A DNA stretch of 17,834 bases, from NCBI GenBank assembly GCA_002384855.1, contig DGBP01000081.1:72387-90220 (forward strand), given 5' to 3'. The notes under the pieces were generated by a model, which did no database searches, had not been told where the DNA came from, and was given only the letters and a program-made list of their open reading frames with translations. A program made the translations under genes and the position numbers. The stretch comes from Nocardioidaceae bacterium UBA4001 (lineage in GTDB: Bacteria > Actinomycetota > Actinomycetes > Propionibacteriales > Nocardioidaceae). Positions 7,488 to 17,834 of the stretch are shown here, one piece after another (positions within the stretch are counted from its first letter, which is position 1; the number at the start of each line of letters is the position of its first letter).

Positions 7488-8659
7488 TGAGCCAGCACGC
7501 CTCGTCCCCCGGCCTGGGCCGGTTCGCCAGGATCCTGTCCCTGGTGGCGGTCGCCGCCGTCGTCCTGGCCGCGATCCTGCTGATGCTGCCCCAGGACGAC
7601 CGGAAGTACGTCACCGCGAGCTTCCCGCGGACCGTCTCGCTCTACGAGGGCTCCGACGTGCGGATCCTCGGTGTCTCGGTCGGCACGGTCGAGAGCGTCA
7701 CGCCCTCGGGCACCGATGTGACCGTGCGGCTTTCCTACGACGCGCAGTACAAGGTGCCCGAGGACGCCGAGGCGGTCATCGTCACGCCGTCCATCGTCGG
7801 CGACCGGTTCGTGCAGCTGACCCCCGTCTACAAGGGCGGCCCGACCCTGGCCGACGGTGCGGAGCTGAGCACCGAGAGCACCTCGACGCCGCTCGAGCTC
7901 GACGAGATCTACCAGAGCATCGACGACCTGACCGTTGCGCTCGGCCCTGAGGGGGCCAACAAGGAGGGCGCGCTCACCAGGCTCATGGACACGACGGCGC
8001 GCAACTTCGCGGGCCAGGGCGAGCAGTTCAACCAGAGCATCAAGGACCTCGGCAAGCTGACCGGGACCCTGGACAACAACAAGGAAGAGCTGTTCGGCAC
8101 CGCCGAGCAGATGCAGCGGTTCGTGACCGCCCTCGCCGAGAACGACCAGACCGTCCGCGACTTCAACGAGTCGCTCGCCGCGGCCGCCGACGTCCTCGAG
8201 GGGGAGCGTGACGACCTTGCCGCCTCGCTGCGCAACCTGGGCATCGCCATGGAAGCGGTCTCCGGCTTCGTCCGGGAGAACCGTGAGGTGCTCGGGGACA
8301 ACATCAAGGGGCTCAACCGGGTCTCGAAGGTCCTGGTCAAGCAGCGCGCGGCGCTCGACGAGGTCCTCAAGGTCGCGCCGCTGGCGCTGAACAACCTGTT
8401 CCTGACCTACAACCCCTCCACGGGCACCCTCGACACCCGGTCGAACCAGGGGGAGACGGGCGGTCAGTTCGAGGCGAACCCGGAGGCGTTCCTGTGCTCG
8501 CTTGTCGCGCCCAACGACCCGAGTGGGGAGGCCTGCGGCCTCATCGGGGACGCCCTCGGCGGACAGCCGCGTGCCGCCGCCCTCGAGGACGGCGCCGCCC
8601 GTGACGTCCCGGTGGAGAACGTCGACCGGTCGCTCGGCGGCCTCGTGGAGGTGGACTGA
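7487..8659 (+). CDS. mceD: MceD-type MCE protein
   Basis: MCE-tube subunit of 390 residues. The anchor is at about 13-33. The MCE domain at about 39-113 contains VRILGVSVGTV (58-68) and TPSIVGDRFVQL (100-111). The extended helical region runs from about 135 to 290 and is rich in Asn/Gln/Asp. The C-terminal motif LALNNLFLTYNPSTGTLDTR is the pattern I associate with MceD subunits. Two cysteines near the C-terminus flank VAPNDPSGEA. The frame is open 54 nt further upstream, but GGAGG at 7476-7480 and the TGATG junction favour the ATG at 7487. One base separates its stop from the lipoprotein gene. Confidence 0.86.
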   Translation: MSQHASSPGLGRFARILSLVAVAAVVLAAILLMLPQDDRKYVTASFPRTVSLYEGSDVRILGVSVGTVESVTPSGTDVTVRLSYDAQYKVPEDAEAVIVTPSIVGDRFVQLTPVYKGGPTLADGAELSTESTSTPLELDEIYQSIDDLTVALGPEGANKEGALTRLMDTTARNFAGQGEQFNQSIKDLGKLTGTLDNNKEELFGTAEQMQRFVTALAENDQTVRDFNESLAAAADVLEGERDDLAASLRNLGIAMEAVSGFVRENREVLGDNIKGLNRVSKVLVKQRAALDEVLKVAPLALNNLFLTYNPSTGTLDTRSNQGETGGQFEANPEAFLCSLVAPNDPSGEACGLIGDALGGQPRAAALEDGAARDVPVENVDRSLGGLVEVD

Positions 8660-8660
8660 G

Positions 8661-10076
8661 ATGCGGATCGACAACAACACCCGTGGTCGCGGCCGGGCCG
8701 GCCGGCTGGCGGCCCTCGCCTGCGCCGGTGCCCTGGCACTGAGCGGTTGTGACTTCGACGTCTACAGCCTGCCGCTCCCCGGCGGCGCCGACCTGGGCGA
8801 CGACCCGTACACCGTCGAGGTGAAGTTCCGCGACGTCCTCGACCTCGTCCCGCAGTCGTCGGTCAAGGTCAACGACGTCACGGTCGGCAAGGTCACCGGC
8901 ATCGCCGTCGAGGGCTACACCGCCAGCGTCACCCTCGCCCTGCGTGACGACGTCGAGCTGCCCGACAACGCCCTCGCCGAGATCAGGCAGACCAGCCTCC
9001 TCGGTGAGAAGTTCGTGTCGCTGAAGGCGCCCGACACCGGCGTGAGCACGAACCGTCTCTCCGAGGGCGATGTCATCGGCCTGGACCGCAGCGGTCGCAA
9101 CCCGGAGGTCGAGGAGGTCCTCGGGGCCATGTCGCTGCTGCTCAACGGCGGTGGCGTCGCCCAGCTGAAGACGATCTCGAACGAGCTGAACAAGGCCTTC
9201 GAGGGGCGCGAGAGCGACGTGAAGTCGGTCCTCAACCAGCTCGACACGTTCATGTCCCAGCTCGACGAGAACAAGCAGGACATCGTCCAGGCCATCGACA
9301 GCCTCAACCAGCTCGCGATCTCGATCAACAAGCAGCGCGGCTCCATCGAGCTCGCGCTCGACGAGATGCCGCAGGCCCTGGCCTCCATCGACCGGCAGCG
9401 CGACGATCTGGTGAAGATGCTCGGCGCCCTCGACGAGCTCAGCGACGTCGGCACCAGGGTCATCGCCCAGTCCAAGGACGCCACGATCGCGAGCCTGCGG
9501 TCGCTGGACCCGGTGCTGACCAAGCTCGGCGACGCCGGCGACTCCCTGCCGAAGGCGTTCCAGGTGTTCTTGACCTACCCGTTCGTGGACGAGGTCGTGG
9601 GTCGCAACCCGGCTCAGGCCCGCAACCTGCACATGGGCGACTACACCAACCTGTCGGTCCAGATGGACATCGACCTGACCAAGGGGCTCCAGGTCCCGGG
9701 CCTGCCGGTGCCCGAGGGCCCGCTCAAGGAGACCCTCGACAAGGTCAGCCGGTGCGCCGAGAAGGTCCTCGAGGGGAAGCCGAACGCGCCCGCCTGTCGT
9801 GACCTGACCGACGGGCAGGCCGACAAGGTCGTGAAGGAGGTCTGCGCCGAGGACCCCGACAACGAGCTCTGTGCCCGGCTGGACGATGGCGGGGACGGCG
9901 GCGGGATCCTCCCCGATCTGCCCGGCACCGGGGACGGTGGCCTGCTGCGAGCGGCCCCCGGCGAGGTGTTCTTCGGTGCCCCGACCCGGCAGCCGGACCC
10001 GGCCACCGAGGGCGAGGACCTGGGCTACGACCCGACCCTCGGGGCCCTCCTGATCCAGGGGATGGTGCAGCGATGA
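8661..10076 (+). CDS. mceE: MceE-type MCE lipoprotein
   Basis: Predicted lipid-anchored subunit of the MCE tube, 471 residues. The signal peptide has a basic n-region (RGRGRAGR), a short hydrophobic core and a lipobox LSGC with the modified Cys at 30; a lipobox at this position in the operon is typical of MceE (LprK-like) proteins. The MCE domain at about 49-123 contains VKVNDVTVGKVTGI (68-81) and LLGEKFVSLKAP (113-124). A helical region spans about 155-300. The tail has four cysteines (365, 379, 395, 404) and then a Gly/Asp-rich segment. The frame is open back to 8502, but that part overlaps mceD and lacks a signal peptide; GGAGG at 8647-8651 supports the ATG at 8661. It overlaps mceF as ATGA. 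Confidence 0.89.
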   Translation: MRIDNNTRGRGRAGRLAALACAGALALSGCDFDVYSLPLPGGADLGDDPYTVEVKFRDVLDLVPQSSVKVNDVTVGKVTGIAVEGYTASVTLALRDDVELPDNALAEIRQTSLLGEKFVSLKAPDTGVSTNRLSEGDVIGLDRSGRNPEVEEVLGAMSLLLNGGGVAQLKTISNELNKAFEGRESDVKSVLNQLDTFMSQLDENKQDIVQAIDSLNQLAISINKQRGSIELALDEMPQALASIDRQRDDLVKMLGALDELSDVGTRVIAQSKDATIASLRSLDPVLTKLGDAGDSLPKAFQVFLTYPFVDEVVGRNPAQARNLHMGDYTNLSVQMDIDLTKGLQVPGLPVPEGPLKETLDKVSRCAEKVLEGKPNAPACRDLTDGQADKVVKEVCAEDPDNELCARLDDGGDGGGILPDLPGTGDGGLLRAAPGEVFFGAPTRQPDPATEGEDLGYDPTLGALLIQGMVQR

Positions 10077-11362
10077 TCAGCAAGAAGACCAAGCTGCAGC
10101 TCATGGTGTTCGCGCTGATCACCATGGTCGGCGTCGCGTACGTCGGCGCGAGGTACGCCCGGCTGGACCGGCTGTTCTTCGACGACTCCTACCGCGTCGT
10201 CGCCCACTTCGCCGACTCCGGTGGGATCTTCGCCGGCGCGAACGTGTCCTACCGCGGCGTGACCGTGGGCCAGGTGGGCAGCCTCGACGTCACCGAGGAC
10301 GGCGTGGACGTCACCTTGGAGATCGACGACGACAGTGATCCGATCCCGGCGGACACCGACGCGCTCGTGGCGAACCGGTCGGCGGTGGGTGAGCAGTACG
10401 TCGACCTCCTCCCGACCAGCGACGACGGCCCCTACCTCGAGGACGGCGGAGAGATCGAGCAGGAGCGGACCCGGACGCCGATCCCGACCATGCAGCTGCT
10501 CGTCGACCTGGACAAGCTGGTCAACTCGGTTGACCGCGACTCCCTGCGCACGGTGGTCGGCGAGATGGGCCGGGCCTTCAACGGCACCGGGGAGAACCTC
10601 GGTCAGATCATCGACACCTCGAACTCCTTCATCGAGACCGCCAACGCCAACTTCGACGTCACGACGAAGCTGATCCAGGACAGCAACACCGTCCTGAGGA
10701 CGCAGGTCGACGGCGCCTCGAACATCCGCTCCTTCGCCCGCGACCTGGCCCTGCTCTCCGACACCCTGGTGGAGTCCGACGGAGACCTGCGCCGGGTGAT
10801 CGACAACGGCAGCGCGACCGCCAACCAGCTGCGCCGGTTCCTCGAGGACAACCAGGTGGACCTCGGCCAGCTGATCAACAACCTGGTCACCACGGGCGAG
10901 GTCACCGTGAAGCACCTCGACGGCATCGAGCAGGTCCTCGTGATCTACCCCTACGTCGTCGAGGGCGGCTACACCGTCGTCGCCAAGGACCCGAAGTCCG
11001 GCCTGTACGACGCGCACTTCGGCCTGATCCTGCAGCAGGAGCCCCATGTCTGCACCGAGGGCTACGACCCGGGGCAGGTGCGCGGCCCGCAGGACCGGGG
11101 GGACAAGCCGATGGACATGGACGCCCGGTGCACCGAGCCCCAGGGCAAGTCCAACGCCCGCGGCGCCCAGCACGCTCCCCGTGCGGGTACGGCGTACCGC
11201 TCACCCGTCGTGGCCACGTACGATCGCGCGTCGGGGGACGTCGAGTACACCGATACCGACCCCGGTGAGGCGATCAGCTACACCGGTGGGGCGGCGTCAG
11301 TCTTCGGAGAGGAGTCCTGGAAGTGGTTGCTGCTTCAGCCGCTCGCGACCGAGCAGAATTGA
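10073..11362 (+). CDS. mceF: MceF-type MCE protein
   Basis: Last MCE subunit, 429 residues. The anchor is at about 8-26. The MCE domain at about 40-114 contains VSYRGVTVGQVGSL (58-71) and ANRSAVGEQYVDLLP (100-114). The helical region runs from about 140 to 290, followed by VIYPYVVEGGYTVVAKD and a tail ending with ESWKWLLLQPLATEQN, both patterns I associate with MceF. The ATG overlaps the mceE stop. Its last 40 nt overlap the next gene if that gene starts at the GTG at 11323. Confidence 0.88.
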   Translation: MISKKTKLQLMVFALITMVGVAYVGARYARLDRLFFDDSYRVVAHFADSGGIFAGANVSYRGVTVGQVGSLDVTEDGVDVTLEIDDDSDPIPADTDALVANRSAVGEQYVDLLPTSDDGPYLEDGGEIEQERTRTPIPTMQLLVDLDKLVNSVDRDSLRTVVGEMGRAFNGTGENLGQIIDTSNSFIETANANFDVTTKLIQDSNTVLRTQVDGASNIRSFARDLALLSDTLVESDGDLRRVIDNGSATANQLRRFLEDNQVDLGQLINNLVTTGEVTVKHLDGIEQVLVIYPYVVEGGYTVVAKDPKSGLYDAHFGLILQQEPHVCTEGYDPGQVRGPQDRGDKPMDMDARCTEPQGKSNARGAQHAPRAGTAYRSPVVATYDRASGDVEYTDTDPGEAISYTGGAASVFGEESWKWLLLQPLATEQN

Positions 11363-11889
11363 CCACGGACCGCGACGAGGAGGGCGCCGCGGTCGGTGGC
11401 TCCGGGGGTGCCCCGGGGATGCGGACGGTCGTGGCCGGCGCGCTCGTGCTGCTGCTCCTCGCGGCCGTGGTCGTGATGGCCCTCGGGTTCAAGAAGCTCG
11501 GTGACGTCGAGGACGACCTCGACGCGCGGGCCGACGTGGTGCGCGTCGCGGAGCAGTTCGCGGTCTCGGTGAACAACTACGACTCCGACTCGGTCGACGA
11601 CTACAAGAGCAGCGTCTCGGGCATGCTCAGCACCAAGTTCCGGACCGAGTTCGACAAGGCGATGGACGAGATCGTCACCCAGGTGCAGGAGGCCGAGATG
11701 GACTCCACCGGCGAGGTCCTCGCCTCGGGCGTGGCGACGATCGACCAGGACTCCGCGCGGGTCCTCGTCGTAGCCGACGCCGCCGTCAAGACCGTGTACG
11801 ACGAGCGCCAGCGGCACTTCCGCTGGGAGGTCTCGCTGGTCAAGGTCGACGGGAAGTGGCTCGTCGACGACTTCACGCCGGTGGCGTGA
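11323..11889 (+). CDS. Mce-associated membrane (Mam-like) protein
   Basis: A 188-residue predicted single-pass membrane protein of the Mce-associated (Mam) type. These proteins follow mce genes in actinobacteria and are thought to support the transporter. A hydrophilic N-terminus precedes a membrane segment at about 36-56 (AGALVLLLLAAVVVMALGF). The extracytoplasmic part is a small alpha/beta, NTF2-like domain ending WLVDDFTPVA, the usual Mam ending. I chose the GTG at 11323 because GGAGAGGAG lies 8 nt upstream (11306-11314). That makes a 40-nt overlap with mceF. An in-frame TTG at 11359 would overlap the mceF stop as TTGA, like the ATGA junctions upstream, and give 176 residues, but its ribosome site is poor. 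Confidence 0.82.
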   Translation: MVAASAARDRAELTTDRDEEGAAVGGSGGAPGMRTVVAGALVLLLLAAVVVMALGFKKLGDVEDDLDARADVVRVAEQFAVSVNNYDSDSVDDYKSSVSGMLSTKFRTEFDKAMDEIVTQVQEAEMDSTGEVLASGVATIDQDSARVLVVADAAVKTVYDERQRHFRWEVSLVKVDGKWLVDDFTPVA

Positions 11890-11921
11890 CGGGCCCGCGA
11901 CAGGGCCAGGGAGGGATAATC

Positions 11922-12782
11922 GTGAACCCCACGCTGTACGACGTCCTGGGCGTGTCCCGGGACGCGTCCCCCGAGGAGATCCGCAAGGCCTGGCGTGACG
12001 CCGCGGACCGGTTCGAGCCGGGCTCGGGCGGGTCGACCCGCCAGTTCCGCTTGTTCAACGAGGCCGCCGAGGTCCTGCTCGACCCGGAGCGCCGTCGCGC
12101 CTACGACCAGGGCCTGGGGGAGCCGGAGGTCGAGGACGAGACACCGGCCGCGGCCGTCGTGCCAGGACCGCCGATGCCCGGGACGAGTCGGGCGGCCACG
12201 CCGGAGCCGGCTCGGTCGGGCACTCCGGAGCCGGCCGCTCCCGCCGAGGCGCCGCCGAGCGCAGGACGTGAGAAGGCGGGGGTGGGTCGTACGCTGCCCA
12301 CCTGGGCGCCGGCGGTGCTGGGCGCACTCACCGCGCTCGCCGTGGGCGTGGCGGTCTTCGCCACCCTGCAGGCCCAGCGCGCCTCCGACTACCGCGAGGC
12401 CCTGGACCGGGCTCCGGCAGCGGCCGAGGGCGCGGCTGCGGCGGTGCTCTCCTACAGCCACAAGTCGCTCGAGGCCGACCGCGACACGGCGGCGAGGTAC
12501 CTCACCGACCGCTACCGCAGCGAGTACGTCGACACGTTCGACAAGCTCGTCAGCGAGAACGCGACGAAGACCGAGGCGACCGTCGAGGCCGAGGTGCTGG
12601 CCTCCTCGGCGATGCTGGGTGGTGGAGACCGCGACCCCGACCGGGTGCCTGTGCTCCTCTTCGTGAACCAGACGACCACGAGCGCGGCGGACGCGCAGCC
12701 CTCGAGGGCGCTGAACCGGGTGCGGCTGGACATGCGGCGGGTCGACGGGACCTGGTTGGTGGACGACATCACGTCGTACTGA
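11922..12782 (+). CDS. J-like domain fused to a Mce-associated membrane protein
   Basis: A 286-residue predicted single-pass protein in three parts. Residues 2-65 resemble a DnaJ J-domain: YDVLGVSRDASPEEIRKAWR (6-25), then FNEAAEVLLDPERRRAYDQG (45-64). Where the HPD triad should be there is EPG (32-34), so Hsp70 stimulation is doubtful. A Pro/Ala/Glu-rich linker (66-125) contains two TPEP repeats. A membrane segment at 129-149 leads to a Mam/NTF2-like domain (150-286) ending WLVDDITSY, parallel to WLVDDFTPV in the preceding protein. The J-like part would be cytoplasmic. The GTG at 11922 is set by AGGGAGG at 11908-11914; the open frame further upstream overlaps the previous gene. Last gene of the mce cluster, 32 nt after its neighbour. 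Confidence 0.8.
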   Translation: MNPTLYDVLGVSRDASPEEIRKAWRDAADRFEPGSGGSTRQFRLFNEAAEVLLDPERRRAYDQGLGEPEVEDETPAAAVVPGPPMPGTSRAATPEPARSGTPEPAAPAEAPPSAGREKAGVGRTLPTWAPAVLGALTALAVGVAVFATLQAQRASDYREALDRAPAAAEGAAAAVLSYSHKSLEADRDTAARYLTDRYRSEYVDTFDKLVSENATKTEATVEAEVLASSAMLGGGDRDPDRVPVLLFVNQTTTSAADAQPSRALNRVRLDMRRVDGTWLVDDITSY

Positions 12783-12805
12783 CGAGCGGCCCCCCGGGTG
12801 GGTGC

Positions 12806-12834
12806 TTGACTCCCGGAAAGGTTCGGTTCATGCT
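12806..12834 (+). promoter_or_regulatory. Candidate upstream rpoB promoter
   Basis: TTGACT at 12806-12811 is a good -35 hexamer, matching five of six bases of TTGACA. After exactly 17 nt comes CATGCT at 12829-12834, which keeps only A2, the third-position T shift and the final T of TANNNT. A strong -35 with a poor -10 recalls actinobacterial rRNA-type promoters that need activation, but this is inference. It starts 24 nt after the mce cluster ends. If active, its transcript would include the 12878-12902 hairpin in the rpoB leader. Confidence 0.35.
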
Positions 12835-12877
12835 CGTTCGCAGTCCCTCGAGACTGGTGAGGTTGATCAGACCGTAG

Positions 12878-12902
12878 GCGCGCAGGGTTGTGCCCTGCGC
12901 GC
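12878..12902 (+). terminator. Perfect 10-bp hairpin, probable end of the mce transcript
   Basis: GCGCGCAGGG (12878-12887) and CCCTGCGCGC (12893-12902) are exact reverse complements around a 5-nt loop, TTGTG. No T tract follows, which is common for actinobacterial terminators. It lies 96 nt after the last mce-cluster gene. Its loop and the first base of its 3' arm are also the -35 hexamer of the best rpoB promoter (12888-12893). It may therefore act as terminator, as operator, or both. Confidence 0.55.
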
Positions 12903-12916
12903 AAGTTGCGTATGAT
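12888..12916 (+). promoter_or_regulatory. Main candidate rpoB promoter
   Basis: TTGTGC at 12888-12893 and TATGAT at 12911-12916 are separated by exactly 17 nt. The -10 differs from TATAAT at one base; the -35 keeps TTG and the C at position five is shifted. Transcription should begin near 12922-12924, giving a leader of about 94 nt before the TTG start of rpoB. This is the best vegetative-type promoter I see in the window and gives rpoBC initiation independent of the mce cluster. Confidence 0.65.
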
Positions 12917-13003
12917 CGATCGTTGCGTCTGCCCTCATATGCACTCCAACCTGCCCGGTGGTTGGTTTGTGGTCGGTAGACCCCCCTCACCAGAGCGATC
13001 CTC

Positions 13004-13016
13004 GGAAGGACCCCTC

Positions 13017-13019
<3 letters not shown>
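13004..13019 (+). promoter_or_regulatory. Ribosome binding site that fixes the rpoB TTG start
   Basis: GGAAGGA at 13004-13010 lies 6 nt before TTG at 13017-13019, and the codons after TTG (AASRSTSTAR) match the usual actinobacterial RpoB N-terminus. The in-frame ATG at 12939 has no comparable site and would add 26 residues (MHSNLPGG...) unlike known RpoB N-termini. Confidence 0.8.
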
Positions 13020-16508
<3,489 letters not shown>

Positions 16509-16511
16509 GCC

Positions 16512-16550
16512 CAGGGGCGCCGGCCGGCGGACCGTCGTACGGCGCCCCTG
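16512..16550 (+). terminator. Stem-loop in the rpoB-rpoC spacer
   Basis: CAGGGGCGCCG (16512-16522) pairs perfectly with CGGCGCCCCTG (16540-16550), an 11-bp GC-rich stem with a 17-nt loop, starting only 3 nt after the rpoB stop. No T tract follows. rpoC begins 52 nt downstream and no promoter is evident between them, so full termination is unlikely. Partial attenuation, an RNase processing site or an mRNA stabiliser are the options. Confidence 0.5.
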
Positions 16551-16602
16551 ACTCCCTCAAAGACCAGCGATACAGACCTAAATCACGAGGAAAGCAGCCA
16601 CT

Positions 16603-17834
<1,232 letters not shown>

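Noticed and set aside
8502..8660. Extension of the MceE gene upstream to 8502
   Set aside because: It overlaps mceD and would remove the N-terminal lipoprotein signal peptide, which is clear from the ATG at 8661.
12939..13016. In-frame ATG at 12939 as an extended rpoB start, or the further upstream CTG/GTG-type extensions
   Set aside because: There is no good ribosome site, the extra residues are unlike RpoB, and GGAAGGA before the TTG at 13017 fits the family start.

Overview
The window comes from a high-GC actinobacterium. The evidence is strong G/C bias at third codon positions, GTG and TTG starts, an actinobacterial RpoB/RpoC pair with the RpoC coiled-coil insertion, and a complete actinobacterial-type mce operon. 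The RpoB N-terminus (TTG start, then AASRSTSTAR) resembles Nocardioides and Streptomyces proteins. A Nocardioidaceae source is my best guess, but I have not tested it. All genes are on the + strand.

Layout. Bases 1-264 hold no convincing gene. They contain a candidate promoter (121-150), an imperfect 30-bp palindrome (152-181) and a strong bulged hairpin (191-221) ahead of the first gene. Bases 265-12782 are one tightly packed cluster with mostly 1-4 nt overlaps or gaps of a few nt. The order is ATPase (mceG/mkl), two YrbE permeases, seven MCE-domain proteins, then two Mce-associated membrane (Mam-like) proteins. Bases 12783-13016 carry the rpoB promoter region with an unusual perfect inverted repeat. 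rpoB is complete (13017-16508). A 94-nt spacer with a strong stem-loop follows, then the first 410 codons of rpoC, cut by the window edge.

How the genes work together. The mce cluster encodes a complete predicted lipid/sterol importer. MceG would hydrolyse ATP on the cytoplasmic face, the YrbE pair forms the permease, and the MCE proteins form a membrane-anchored hexameric tube across the envelope. One MCE subunit, MceE, is a predicted lipoprotein. The Mam-like proteins probably stabilise the complex. Three things stand out. There are seven MCE genes instead of the usual six, because the MceA-type gene is tandemly duplicated. The last Mam-like protein has an N-terminal J-like domain whose HPD triad is degenerate (EPG). 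The whole operon, with its own ATPase gene, abuts rpoB, the neighbourhood in which Mycobacterium tuberculosis keeps its unlinked mceG/mkl gene.

rpoB and rpoC encode the two largest RNA polymerase subunits. The rpoB promoter -35 hexamer lies in and beside the loop of the 10-bp inverted repeat that probably also ends the mce transcript, so lipid-import and polymerase transcription meet at one element.
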